Of a stretch of DNA of 64,000 nt, positions 27,271 to 35,800 are shown one piece after another. A program made the translations under genes and the position numbers. This DNA is from Solenopsis invicta (Eukaryota > Arthropoda > Insecta > Hymenoptera > Formicidae). The stretch covers positions 13,027,001 to 13,091,000 of the forward strand of contig NC_052668.1 in the NCBI RefSeq assembly GCF_016802725.1, in the 5' to 3' direction. Below the pieces are notes generated by a model. It did not search any database. It had not been told where the DNA came from and was given only the letters and a program-made list of their open reading frames with translations. How positions within the stretch are numbered: the first letter of the stretch is position 1; each line of letters opens with the position of its first letter.

Positions 27271-28688
27271 CTCCTTCTTTTCTCTCGCTCTTTTTCTCTG
27301 TCTCTTTGCCTTTGTTTCTGTACATCGTCCCAGATAAGAGAAAACGACGATCAAGAGATTCCGAGAGATCGTAAAGTGCACGACCGCGGTTGTGCAACAT
27401 ACTGGAAGAGGAAGGTCCTTTAACCTTTAGGTATACGGAAATCGGGTCAATGCCCTTAGAACTGATGAAATCCGCAAATCGATCGCGTGCTGCCTAATAC
27501 ATACGACGGAAATTTATGTAATAGGGCCTACACAATCGGGTTGCGTGCTCTCTTTTCTTCTTGCAATCGTTTCAGAATGTTTTTCATGTTAACGATGTGT
27601 TTAATGATAATTATTCGTTCCACCTGCCGCAATTATTTCAAACGAAAAAATATATTAACATGAATATCAAAAAGATCTTCGCTATTATTAATGAAGTTTT
27701 ATGTATTTTTAAAGCATGATGCAAAGCATTATGCAAATAATTTTATCATCTCTAACTTTTTTAATATATCTAATACGTTGATCACCGTACTACGACCGTT
27801 TACGTCCGAGACGGTCTCCACGCCGCGAAGAAAAAGACTTGTTAAAACAATTAAGAACCTTACTGATTCGGTAGATCTCTAGCAGTAATATATGGACGGC
27901 CAGTTTTATTTTAAAGTAACAAGATTTTCCAGCTGAATAAATGTAGCGATTATAACTGAATACAGTTATTATAATAACATTATAAATTTGTTAAACGGTG
28001 AAAAAACGGTAAAAAAAACTTTCTTGCGAAAATCAATTAAATACATTGATTAAAATTTTTAACAAAACATACTAGCTAATATGACGCATACTTTTGCTGC
28101 TGTAGTGAAAAAAACTCGTTACTTGTTTAGCAATTTTCATCGTAGCAAAAACTTTTAATGAGCAAATTGCATTTTTAATTACACATAATTTCTTCGTTGA
28201 ACTATCAAATTCCCTTAGTCTTAGACGTCGAACTCGCGCAGAAAGCAGCTTTACTGAATCACCCAATCTATTTTTTTTTTTTTTGTTTGTTCATGACAGT
28301 TGGATCGTCCACTTTGAAAACGATCACGTACAATTTTGCGAATTGTCGTCTGTTCACAGGTAAGGACGACAAAGGCTGGAGCATGTACATAGACCGACAG
28401 CGGTCGTGGTTCATGCATGGCGGCGGTCACGCACAGCGTACGGAGGGTGGCGTTCAGCAGGGCTCGACTGTCGGCGTCCTCCTCGATCTGGACACCACGC
28501 ACACGCTACGTTTCTTCGTCAACGATCAGCCACAGGGCGGCATCGCCTTCCGCGATCTCTACGGCGTCTTTTATCCGGCGATCAGTCTGAATCGCGGCGT
28601 AACCGTCACCCTTCATACCGCGCTTGACGTGCCGCGTCATCTCCTCGCACTTCACGAGGAGTACGTTAGCGATATGATTCAGAGCTAG
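5951..28688 (+). CDS. Trim9: TRIM9-like E3 ubiquitin-protein ligase, 3' six exons (partial at 5' end)
   Basis: This is the C-terminal part of a TRIM9/TRIM67-class (C-I TRIM) ubiquitin ligase. In animals this family acts in neurons on the cytoskeleton and in axon guidance and branching. The exons are 5951-6046, 6799-7192, 19881-20053, 25633-25771, 26840-27070 and 28360-28688. All have AG acceptors and GT donors, and phases run 0, 1, 0, 1, 1, so they join without a break into 453 residues plus TAG. Approximate domain order in the joined protein: coiled coil 1-110, COS box to 163, fibronectin III 165-266, PRY-SPRY 267-440. The match to TRIM9 is residue-level: TELSQNLQQLS, AFLQI, LDDKPL, YLLELDDG, CTVDGLHFNS, VAWFSW, HYWELTIDRY, DPAFGIAR, MLGKDDKGW, RSWFMH, VGVLLDL. 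RING and B-boxes are missing because the gene continues left of the window. TRIM67 is the vertebrate sister; insects normally carry one family member. Confidence 0.95.
6047..6798 (+). other. Intron of TRIM9-like gene (752 nt)
   Basis: Bounded by donor GTGAGT and acceptor TTTATTCCAG. The first 250 nt are CpG-rich; the rest is AT-rich with no repeat or gene that I can name. Confidence 0.85.
6799..7192 (+). CDS. Trim9: TRIM9-like exon: coiled coil and COS box
   Basis: A 394-nt exon entering in phase 0 and leaving in phase 1 (final C split with the next exon). It encodes about 131 residues: an acidic/basic heptad region (EECVTLEEEVEDRV, then SLRDQVARCATHLQTTTALL), the family signature IEALKETD-AAFLQIGGML, then the COS box end LTLDDKPLRRAIDQLTFVQL. 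The COS box binds microtubules in class I TRIM proteins. Compared with vertebrate TRIM9, the segment around RAATAAGSWGG is Ala/Gly-rich. The donor is GTGAGT at 7193. Overlapping open frames on both strands here are shadows of this GC-rich exon. Confidence 0.95.
7534..7734. mobile_element. Foldback/MITE element, 201 bp
   Basis: Two arms of about 90 bp (7534-7623 and 7645-7734) are inverted copies around a 21-bp AT-rich centre. Outer ends are CAATAAGAAATTG and its complement. The shared block GCGGGTATAAGTGCGCAAT appears inverted on the right with very few differences, so the insertion is fairly young. It follows an A-run at 7489-7505. It has no coding capacity. Confidence 0.75.
8998..9004. repeat. 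Short GA tract
   Basis: GAGAGAGAGAGA-type tract at about 8991-9004, preceding a purine-rich stretch that extends to about 9300 (A/G-rich, for example GAAAAAGAAAAAGACGAGAA). No gene function seen. Confidence 0.7.
9340..9370 (+). other. G-quadruplex-forming tract in the intron
   Basis: Three runs of five G separated by single T, then GGG and GGGG: the canonical G3+N1-7 pattern with one-base loops. It is followed by a 12-bp GC palindrome GCCCCCGGGGGC at 9392-9403 and a CCG repeat at 9431-9453. On the sense RNA (the pre-mRNA strand) the same G-runs are present, so both DNA and RNA quadruplexes are possible. Confidence 0.8.
9431..9453. repeat. CCG trinucleotide repeat
   Basis: About seven CCG units within a GC island that also holds the G-run tract 60 bp upstream. 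Non-coding in context. Confidence 0.9.
10458..11146. mobile_element. Old inverted-repeat (foldback) element, about 690 bp
   Basis: The left arm 10458-10661 and right arm 10942-11146 are diverged inverted copies. Matching landmarks are CATACCTTCT / AGAAGGTATG at the outer ends, CTCTCGGGCC / GCCCGAGAG in the inner arm, the block AACGTATYCTTTTTG in mid-arm, and GTATTTG / CAAATAC at the inner ends. The 280-bp centre is very AT-rich and shows no transposase. Divergence between the arms suggests an older insertion than the one at 12353. Confidence 0.6.
12353..12891. mobile_element. Near-perfect foldback element, 539 bp
   Basis: Two arms of about 258 bp (12353-12610 and 12633-12891) are inverted copies around a 22-bp spacer containing ATGCAGTG. 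Landmarks: TTTCAGAATATTA at the left end against TAATATTTCTGAAA at the right, AAAACCTAATCTG against CAGATTAGGTTTT, and TTGTTCGATATATACAT against its complement at the centre. The arms differ at only a few positions, so this is a recent insertion or is homogenised by gene conversion. AT-rich, without coding capacity; a transcript through it would form a long hairpin. Confidence 0.85.
13574..13605. repeat. GA microsatellite
   Basis: About ten GA units interrupted by AAC, next to a TC-rich tract at 13486-13510. The surrounding 13120-13950 island is CpG-rich and has no supported gene. Confidence 0.85.
14624..14835 (-). mobile_element. MITE of the CACAGAGAAAA family, inverted copy
   Basis: Read on the - strand, it begins CACAGAAAAAACGATTTCTTTGG and continues through ATCCAAACAAATT, the same order as copies at 17929 and 32572. 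On the other side it ends with the shared TTTATTTGACTGAAA block and CACAGAAGAAAAAAATG. About 212 bp. The arms are short terminal inverted repeats of 15-20 bp; no open frame. Four copies within 30 kb show this is an active or recently active family in this genome. Confidence 0.7.
15025..15085. repeat. Tandem repeat of an AACTTTTAACTTAC-like unit
   Basis: The motif TTAACTTTTAACTTAC recurs about four times with small changes. AT-rich; no function inferred. Confidence 0.75.
16387..16413. other. Perfect hairpin, 11-bp stem
   Basis: GTACGGAAAAA and its complement are separated by five bases (TACGA). It lies deep in the large TRIM9 intron and is likely the remnant of a short repeat. Confidence 0.7.
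17929..18144 (+). mobile_element. MITE of the CACAGAGAAAA family
   Basis: The 216-bp element begins ACAGAGAAAACGATTTCTTT and ends TTTTTTTCTCTGTG. The interior carries ATATCCAAACAAATTTATT on the left and CAGTCAAATAAACAGGAATA on the right, in common with the copies at 14624 (inverted) and 32572. No coding capacity. Confidence 0.75.
19445..19478. other. Perfect hairpin, 14-bp stem with 6-base loop
   Basis: TTTACTTTTCCGTC and its exact complement flank the loop ACGCGA. It sits 400 nt upstream of the FN3 exon acceptor in the intron, on the sense strand of the pre-mRNA. A structured splicing element or a leftover of a short inverted repeat are both possible. Confidence 0.75.
19881..20053 (+). CDS. 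Trim9: TRIM9-like exon: first half of fibronectin type III domain
   Basis: A 173-nt exon entering in phase 1 (CA completes the C carried from the previous exon) and leaving in phase 0. The acceptor is GTATTTCCAG and the donor is GTGAGT. It encodes PPGAPLLIPEECSAENNSV, then TVAWQPP, an insert rich in Gly (GHGIMGCTGQRG), and IEGYLLELDDGCGGEFR. This is the A-to-C strand half of the FN3 domain, with the conserved Trp of the B strand. The GIMGCTGQRG insert is longer than in vertebrate TRIM9. Confidence 0.95.
20054..25632 (+). other. Intron of TRIM9-like gene (5.6 kb)
   Basis: Splits the FN3 domain. It contains a CpG-rich start (20054-20450), a foldback element at about 21337-21502, CpG-rich DNA at 21690-22310 and 24000-24330, long AT-rich stretches, and a repeat-like zone at 25225-25500 where CGAATCAAATCGAATCAAAT on the left is echoed inverted as CGATTCGATTCG near 25485. 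No gene supported. Confidence 0.85.
21337..21502. mobile_element. Foldback element, about 165 bp
   Basis: Arms at 21337-21391 and 21440-21502 are inverted copies: AATTGTCAAAGGCTAAAGG against CCTTTAGCCCTTGACAATTG, and GCAAAACTAGATCG against CGATCTAGTTTTGC. The loop is about 50 bp of AT-rich DNA. No coding capacity. Confidence 0.75.
25633..25771 (+). CDS. Trim9: TRIM9-like exon: second half of fibronectin type III domain
   Basis: A 139-nt exon, phase 0 to phase 1. The acceptor is GATTCGCAG and the donor is GTGAGA. It encodes EVYCGRETICTVDGLHFNS, then LYNARVRAFNSAGEGEYSEL and GLQTAE, the F and G strands of the FN3 fold with the typical Y-x-A-R-V-x-A-x-N-x-x-G core. It joins to the next exon as AE-VAWFSW, the invariant FN3-SPRY boundary of this family. 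Confidence 0.95.
25772..26839 (+). other. Intron of TRIM9-like gene (1.07 kb)
   Basis: Between FN3 and SPRY. CpG-rich at both ends, AT-rich in the middle, with a GCG repeat at 26664-26687. No gene. Confidence 0.85.
26664..26687. repeat. GCG trinucleotide microsatellite
   Basis: Eight GCG/CGG units in the intron just before the SPRY exon. It accounts for the poly-Ala open frame on the - strand here. Confidence 0.9.
26840..27070 (+). CDS. Trim9: TRIM9-like exon: PRY and first part of SPRY
   Basis: A 231-nt exon entering in phase 1 and leaving in phase 1. The acceptor is CTGTCGCAG and the donor GTAAGT. It encodes VAWFSWATGAAG, IPQEVSVSEDAMSAS, YEHRVVLSSVGFSRGVHYW, ELTIDRY and DPAFGIARADVSRDQMLG. 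These are the SPRY landmarks V-x-YWE and FGxA. The SPRY domain binds substrates or partners in TRIM proteins. Confidence 0.95.
27071..28359 (+). other. Intron of TRIM9-like gene (1.29 kb)
   Basis: Contains a TC-rich pyrimidine tract at 27239-27310; otherwise unremarkable AT-rich DNA. The acceptor is CTGTTCACAG. The T-run at 28268-28283 lies about 75 nt upstream of the acceptor. Confidence 0.85.
27239..27310. repeat. TC-rich microsatellite
   Basis: Mostly CT dinucleotides with some interruptions. It produces low-complexity Ser/Leu or Arg/Glu open frames, not genes. Confidence 0.9.
28360..28688 (+). CDS. Trim9: TRIM9-like last exon: SPRY end and stop
   Basis: Enters in phase 1 (GT completes Gly), encoding KDDKGWSMYIDRQRSWFMHG, then RTEGGVQQGSTVGVLLDLD, LRFFVNDQPQGGIAF, GVFYPAISLN and VTVTLHT, and ending EEYVSDMIQS before TAG at 28686. 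The canonical family C-terminus lies shortly after the VTLHT strand, so this stop is at about the expected place. In-frame coding-like sequence follows the stop (separate entry). Upstream, the frame is open through the intron back to 28197, which is not exon because the splice junction and homology begin at 28360. Confidence 0.95.
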
Positions 28689-28838
28689 GGGTACCTCAAC
28701 GTCCTCAAGAAAGGTCTGCCGCAGGAGATCGGCTCGCCTTTAGGCCCGACAATGTGCGCCACGGACAGGTGCAGGGACTTCGAGTCGGGTCAGCTGCTAG
28801 AGAAGATTGTCGAGGAGAGTCCGGTCGACGTTAACTAA
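28689..28838 (+). CDS. Possible stop-codon readthrough extension of the TRIM9-like protein (49 codons)
   Basis: In the same frame as the SPRY exon, after TAG (context CAG AGC TAG GGG TAC), 49 sense codons run to TAA at 28836. They start GYLNVLKKGLPQEIGSPLGP and continue with TMCATDRCRDFESG, LLEKIVEES and PVDVN. Counted by eye, G/C is about 59%, 39% and 80% at codon positions 1, 2 and 3, the pattern of real coding sequence and like that of the exons above. One other frame is also open across most of the stretch, so openness alone proves little. After TAA the composition changes to AT-rich. Alternatives: a recently acquired stop, an individual mutation, or a sequencing error at the TAG. Confidence 0.45.
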   Translation, partial: GYLNVLKKGLPQEIGSPLGPTMCATDRCRDFESGQLLEKIVEESPVDVN

Positions 28839-28994
28839 TGGGTAGATCTTTCGAATATATTTAGAGCGATCGATCGTAACCCGTTTTCTGCATGATTCCG
28901 CTTGGCACAAAACGTTATGAGATAACACGTAAAATCGCTCCGAGGTATCATAACGTTAAGGGCATTTCGGTCCTTCCGCAAAATTGTGCGGCGA

Positions 28995-28997
<3 letters not shown>

Positions 28998-29086
<89 letters not shown>
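28998..29086. repeat. GA microsatellite, about 43 units
   Basis: Uninterrupted GA from 28998 to 29030, then CGC, then GA again to about 29086. In the probable 3' UTR it would be a long purine tract in the mRNA. Confidence 0.97.
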
Positions 29087-29090
<4 letters not shown>

Positions 29091-29687
29091 GATTGATCTC
29101 TTTAGGGACAATATTTTCTTTCTCCAAACATTTTAATATTTATTTATGAATATATATTTTTGCGGAGTGTTTTTCTACGCAATTGTGACACATATTTCGT
29201 GTGTTCTAAATTTAACATACTATAAATGTGAGTGTGATTTTTGTATTTATTAAGAAATACACAGTCCCTGGGGACGTTAATCCGCACAAAATTCGCCGCT
29301 GTCTGAGTATAAGCAAGCTCCACGAGGAATAACGATTCAACAGGTTCAGAAACTTTGGCGAGAGGGTTTCCGAGGGTGGCGCTAACCGTGGACCCTTTTG
29401 GATCCGCCTTGTTTGAGAAACTGAAACTTAGAATCCAGACCTCTAGTTAGGAAATCGGAATTTATACTTTCCTATCTCGCCCGTACGATCAATTATCGCG
29501 TTAAACGAAATCATCACTAATGTCAATCGAAGCGCATACGTTTCGAAATACAGAGCGCAATGTGAAATCACTCGTAGAGTGAAACGTCACACTTCATCCC
29601 CAAAAAATTAATGAGACTGACACACAACATACGTTACGCAAGCCATAAATAGTATCTCCCTAAAGGTAGGGGGTTCACGAAAGCCGA

Positions 29688-29693
29688 AATAAA
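29688..29693 (+). promoter_or_regulatory. Candidate poly(A) signal AATAAA
   Basis: First canonical hexamer on the + strand after the TRIM9 stop, about 850-1000 nt downstream. By itself weak evidence. Confidence 0.25.
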
Positions 29694-30425
29694 ACTCCCT
29701 CCGCGCTGGAAATCAGTCCATTTTCTATTTGTACCGCACTCTATATATTAAAAGCGGAGAAAAGAACATATTTTTTCCTACACGTTTCCTAAAATTCGTG
29801 TTTCGAGGAATTGTCTCGACGAAGGCTTAACGCACTTTCGAGGATCGATGCTTGCGATCTTCGGCCAATTAACTCGAATTCCACACTACAGCCGACGCTA
29901 CTACGATCCGGAAAGAGGCGAAGGGAGAAATTACCGGACACTTAACCGAAGGTGGAACGACCGGCCCTCGAAAGCAAGGAGACGTCCATTAGCAAATAGC
30001 CAAGTATCGTCGGCGAACAAACTTTGTTGAAGACCGTGTCCAAAGTAGGAACGATCAATCGCTTGGTTCGAGAGATCGTGGCGAGAGCCGCGGAATAAGA
30101 GATGAGTTTCTTACATCTTAGGAATACATCGATAGTGATAGATGCACAAGCGAGAAATAGCATCTCGCCTGACAGCAACCTTTCTCGATATCCTCGACGG
30201 AACCAGTGGTTCTTAGTAACTTCTTACTCCGGGGATAGTAGAGTCGAGTTGGAGTGCGCGAAGAAGAAGGACATACGGTATCGGAGAGGACCTTCAGTAG
30301 TCTTTCCCGCAGCGTGCTACTCCGGGTAACCAGTTAAGAAAGTCGACGATTAGTCCCGCTGGGCGGCATCCGCCGCTGAGTTTTTGTCGATCGTGTAATT
30401 AACTCTTTCAGCACCTGTCGCGGCA

Positions 30426-30449
30426 CGAGTTCTTTTGTTAAAGAACTCG
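30426..30449. other. Perfect hairpin, 10-bp stem
   Basis: CGAGTTCTTT, loop TGTT, then the exact complement. Not followed by a T-run, so not terminator-like. Function unknown. Confidence 0.6.
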
Positions 30450-31694
30450 GAAGAGCTTCTTTCGTCATAAAGGTAAGGCGTAAAAAAGATTTTTTGAGTA
30501 TTTATACATTTTCTGCAATGCAATAATTTAATAACAACTTTTTCATTGCGAGAATAACATTTTTGCGAGGGAAAAAATATTGTACCGTTTCGTGAAACAC
30601 ATCTCTTTCGTGGAAAGTGCGTCAAAAATGCGTAAAAGCTCTTCTAACGTTCGACGACTTACCTCTCGGAAAATAATTAAACGCACTTTTTCCATTCGCT
30701 GAATAAAATTGATCGAAACAGAATTTAGTAATTCAATTCGGCACGGTGCTGAAACGGTTAATGAACCTGCGAAATCGTCGATCGAACGCTGACGAGGCGC
30801 GATCGACGACGAGGAGACGGAGAATTGAGACTACGGTAAGGCCGATAATTATCCTACAGGACGGAGAATCGAAATCACGCTGACCGAACGGATTCTTCGT
30901 TCTGCTCGCGCGATCGACGGATCGCTCGATCGTCCACCCATTATCCATATCGACACGTATAAGTGTAATCGCGTTGTAGGCGTTAAGCTCCATTAAAGCG
31001 TATAGACAGGTAAGGCGTATAAATGCTGCCGCGGCTTTAGTGTACAATAACGAGTATACGTTTTTCTAGTCTTCGATAGAGACTTAATCGACACATCTCC
31101 TTCGCTCCCACTCTCACTCCGTCGTTTCTTCCCCCTCCCCCTCCCCTTTGCATCCCCCATTCCCAATCCCTCTGGTTCTTTTTTTTACGACTTTATATCT
31201 TTCGACAGTCAGGAGTCATGGGACACTTGGTCCTCGCGCTCGTCGTTATATTCCGATGTAACGATAGCCCGGAAGCGTTATTCCGCGCCGGTCGTCGTCT
31301 CTGCGAGCGCGCGCCTTTTGGCGCCGTGTATATAAGTGTATATATACATATATCGATTGTACCGCCGATGAATTTGCCGATTGTACCATTTACGACTGTA
31401 TCGGATCAATAAAACGCAACGAAAACGCCCGCACGACTCATGTGATTCTCTCCCCTTCGAGTCTCCCCTTCGATTCGCTCTTCCCTTTCGGCGGTGGATT
31501 AAGGTACACGGAGGCTCTCTGCAAAATATTAGGGAAAATACGGACTCGAAAAGATTTTGTGGCAAACGATTAAACCATTTTTCTTTCTAACGTTACATTA
31601 ATGTTAATATTTCTTATTTATTATAATATATTTGATGTAGGATTATTCAGTTTTCGTGAAACAGAAATTCGTATTTCGAACTTTGAGAATTCAA

Positions 31695-31718
31695 CAGAGA
31701 GAGAGAGAGAGAGAGAGA
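31695..31718. repeat. GA microsatellite
   Basis: About twelve GA units in non-coding context. Confidence 0.9.
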
Positions 31719-32571
31719 ACCGCGAATTGATGCCCTTGTGCGAGAATCCACGACTGTTCTCCCGCCGCTTTTCCCTCCCCTTTTTCTCCGCCGTTTTTCA
31801 TTCATTTGATCCGAAACTTTCGCAACACCTCTTCAGGAAGTTCTCTCGCCGTTGCGCCGGCTCCCGCAAATTGCGACGAGTGGCCGAACATCGAAGGAAA
31901 AGACCGGTGGAGAGCGCGGTACGTATAGTCTGGATGGGGATTGAGAAAGAAAGAAAGCAAAGAGGGCGACGAGTGGTCCGAGAGAAAGAGAGTGCTCAGC
32001 TCGGCGAAGAAAGCATCTAATGCGGTCTAGGCGGGCCCCTTTAACGAATGCAATTAGCTGTCGCGGCTGTGGCTACGGTACGGGATCATTTTTCCCCTTC
32101 GGGCATTATTTTATATCGCCTGTGCCGTAAGTTCGTTCGAGCACGGCGCTTGATTCGATTCGGAGATTGGAGGAAGGATGTAGTCGCACGACCGTGCTTA
32201 GGGCTAATCGATTTCCGTCTTTTTTTTCCCATCCGCCCGTCGCCGTCGTTTCGTACAAGATGTGGCAGTCCTTTTGTCGCCGATGGCGCTTTCCTGTTTA
32301 GACGAAGGAGAGTATGGAGAAATGCTCGTGTAACGTTCGTGATTTAACACTTTGGAAATTGTCGCGTTTACAGAGAAAATAAAACAAGATACAAATCAAG
32401 CAAATTTAATAAAGTTGTATACAAAGAGGTGGAACGTTATTTAAATTGCAAAACGTTGCAAAAAAAAAATACAGATACGAAAAACCGTTTCGACCGTTAC
32501 GTTTTACTTTTCTTTGTTTAAGTTAGTACAGTTAGTCTTAACAAATGTTTGTTGTTGGAAGTTTGTTCAGT

Positions 32572-32818
32572 ACACAGAAAAGAACGATTTCTTCGGACTC
32601 AATAAATTTTATTGTATCCAAACAAATTTATTTGGAACGATCTAATGTTTGAATCGACAACTAACAATAGTATTATTTTCATTAAGTAATAAAAATGTTT
32701 AAATTAAACAATATTTTTATTCAAACAAGTAATGATTTATATAGGCATATGTAACAAGTTTCAGTCAAATAGATGGAAATAATTTCAATAAAATCTTTTT
32801 CTCTGTGTAACGTCGCAA
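32572..32818 (+). mobile_element. MITE of the CACAGAGAAAA family, longest copy
   Basis: The 247-bp element begins ACACAGAAAAGAACGATTTC and ends TCTTTTTCTCTGTGT. The interior shares TATCCAAACAAATTTATT and CAGTCAAATAGATGGAAATA with the copies at 14624 and 17929. The flanks read TA-CACAG on the left and CTGTG-TA on the right, so a TA target-site duplication is possible, as in Tc1/mariner-mobilised elements; the other copies do not show it clearly. Confidence 0.75.
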
Positions 32819-35800
32819 AATCGCGTTAAAAGAAGATAATTTCTACTTATCTTTTTGCACACCTATATAATCTTCAGAAAAGCGATAATATGAGAAAAAG
32901 TTAAGATCACATTAGTTTACGACACGCAAAAAACATTATAAAAGTTGTTCAATGCCTCCCCGAGAAGTTTTTGTCCCCCACAAATTACAGCCGGCAGTGC
33001 TGTTAGGAAGAAAGATGTTCGTGGGTGTAAGTCGGGGTGAAAGAAAGAAAAAGAAGCATCGAATGTCGCGCGAAAATAACTCTTCCAAAATATTATTATT
33101 ATTAGAATTGTTCGTTTCCAAGGGATGAGAAAAGAAAGATGAGTCTAATACGCAGTCAGAGTTTCACAAACATGATTAGTGACTCGTTATTCAATTATTT
33201 GATCTGTAGAAAATTTATAAAAACAATTTAAAATATTAGTAAAAAACACGAAGTTTCACAGAATTCTTGATAAGGCGCAGAAATATTTCTCGCATAAATT
33301 TAGACCAAGGTGTATAACAATATCATATTATCAAGTTTTGCAGCTTTGAAAATTAAATAATGTTTAATGAAGCTTTATAGATAACGACTGACAAAACGTT
33401 CTTCGATTAATAATTAGAATAATTTTAAGAATGCTGTATTTTCCATTGGAAACCAACACTATATTTTCTAGTTTAACTTTTAGCAGCCAAAATATTTAAT
33501 ATTAAAAATTTATAAATTGCACAAAAAATTGCACTTGACGGAATACGTTCTAAAAAGAATTTCATTTCCAAACTGATTAGGGAATGCACCTTTCAAGATC
33601 GCTACGAAATTTTAATCCTAATAAATCTTCCGTAAAGATATTCGACTCAAGTCACGCCACAGAAGGATATCGAGTTCTGGATTAGGAAGTAGCAACTAAG
33701 TCCATGTATTCTACTCGCTTGTTGATAATAACGTAACAAAAATTTCAAAAGTATAAAAGTTTTGCTTTTTCACATTTCTTCCTTTGAGAAAAGTATACTG
33801 CAGCTTACGCGAGCTTAAAAGTTAGTCTCGGAGAAAATCGGCGGCTACGTGTATATGCGTTGTACAGATTTATGTGTAACGACGAAAAATCTTTTTATCC
33901 CGTTAAATAAAAGTATCCTGTTAAACGCCGCCATCGTGTAAATCCGTGCTCTTCAAAATGTTCCGCACGGATTCAAGGGATTGTACGAAATGCTGGTAAA
34001 AAATTCAGGGCCTTATTATCCGTATCCCACGGCAGTGCAAGTTACCGAGTTAAGTATAGCGACTTAAACTTTCTGCTTTGTCACGTTTGGTTTAATTACA
34101 AAATTATAAGTATGAAACAAATGAGGTGTCCCGAAATTATATGAAACAAGACGTACCATGCGAAGAACTTGATTACTATTAATTTAATAGTAATTGAATT
34201 GAAATTTCTATGAACAAAAATAGAAATTAGGAACTTGCGTAATTTCTATTGTATTTAAAGAGCTTCTCGACTTTTTCGTTAATAAATCATCAAATAAAAA
34301 ATTATCATTTCTCATTGTAATTTTTAAAATTATCCTCTCTGAGAAAATAGAAAAAAAAACAAAATATTTTCTAAATAATTTTTTCCTCTATAATTTTTTC
34401 CTCTAACTGTCTAACTATAAGTTGCTGTTGCGTATTCAAATTCTTATGAATGGTTAACGGGATTCGCTCAGCCCATTGCCACATTTTCTGCGGTAATCCA
34501 ATGTGCTCGACACAATGACGACGGCAATGATAGAAACAAGGGAAATGAGCGTTTCCGCTTAGTTTTATTCTCGGTAGGCCGATCCGGAAGGGAAAAAAGG
34601 GTAGCCATCTGCCGGGTAGTAAATCCAGCGTTCTTTTTGGCTCGTCCGTGTTCTATCTCTGGGCTGGTAATGGCCCGAATTCTCGGGACGTGGAGCGTGG
34701 AAACGTGACGCTCGTTTCGATCCAGAACGAGAAGGGCCGGAGCACGTCGCACAACTCCCTGTTCGCGACCTGTTCCTCTCCCGCGCACGATCTCTTATTT
34801 ATCCCCGCGAGATTAAGCAGCACTACCGTTCGTGATCGCCGAAGCGTACGGGAGGGTCGCCTAATCGCGTAGCCGTGCGTATCCCTCGTATCGCGGAGCC
34901 TATTAAAAAAAAAAGATGAAAAAGATGCGGAGGGAACCTCCGAGGGGTTCGTTAAACTTGTACATAAGGAACTTCCTAATACGTCAGTTTTCTTCGAGAA
35001 AGATCCAGTCGATTTGAAGTGAATGGAATAAAGTGCGAGGAAAGTTTTGTTGAAAGAGAAAAAAAAATCTACTATCATAGATTATCTCGTATAACTAACA
35101 CGCGAGTGTCGAAACCTATTATAATTTTCTAAAGAATTTTATCGCAAATATATCAAAATTAATAATGCGAGAAATACTTTAATTATATTTTTTATTTTAA
35201 GTTGTTATATGTAATTAGTGGTTATCGCGCAGAGTTTTTCTTCCCTCAGTTTCTTTTTTTTTTTTTCACGACGCACGGCTTTAACTATTTTAGTCATCGC
35301 CGCCGCGCAGACTTTAGAGCTCGTAACTGAGTTCTAAAGGAATCTCGCAATAATTCAGCATTACGCTCATAAATATGTACCTGGGCGGTATCGATCCGGC
35401 GCGGGGGAGTGCCGGGTACATATCTTCAAGAGTTAAGCCGTTGGTAAGGAAGTATTTTTACTGCAGTTAGGACCATGAAAATTTAAATAAGCAACGACGG
35501 GGAGCTTTTCGGCGGCGGCAGCGCAACGCCGAACTTACGGTGGCTTTTAAGCTCCGCGAGGTCGCAAAGTATCTCGGTGGAATATCTGTGCGTGTCCAAC
35601 GTAATCCACGGAGTCTAAGTGCACTTCATTAACGTCGTTAACCGTAGACTCGGAAACTCTCCCGGCCGTCTGTGACTTCAATATTTCAAGTGTTTTTTAT
35701 AACGTTACATCCGTTTCTTAAAAATTTACATTCGAATCAATAAATAACACAATTATACAAAAAGAGACCTTCTTTGAGATCTGAATAGACTAAGTGTTTT

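Larger units (their letters stand above)
28839..29700 (+). other. Probable 3' UTR of the TRIM9-like gene
   Basis: No coding signal. It holds a long GA microsatellite (28998-29086) and then moderately complex DNA. The first AATAAA hexamer I find on the sense strand after the stop is at 29688-29693; an ATTAAA lies near 29745. The true end is not determinable from sequence alone. Confidence 0.35.

Noticed and set aside
28892..29149. Arg-Glu repeat frame after the TRIM9 stop
   Set aside because: Translation of the GA microsatellite.
29932..30115. A FADDT-like string on the - strand (30003-30017), followed by W-L-F-A, resembling the catalytic motif of LINE reverse transcriptases
   Set aside because: The frame is only about 60 codons and no other reverse transcriptase motif lies around it. 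A short motif like this can arise by chance in CpG-rich DNA.
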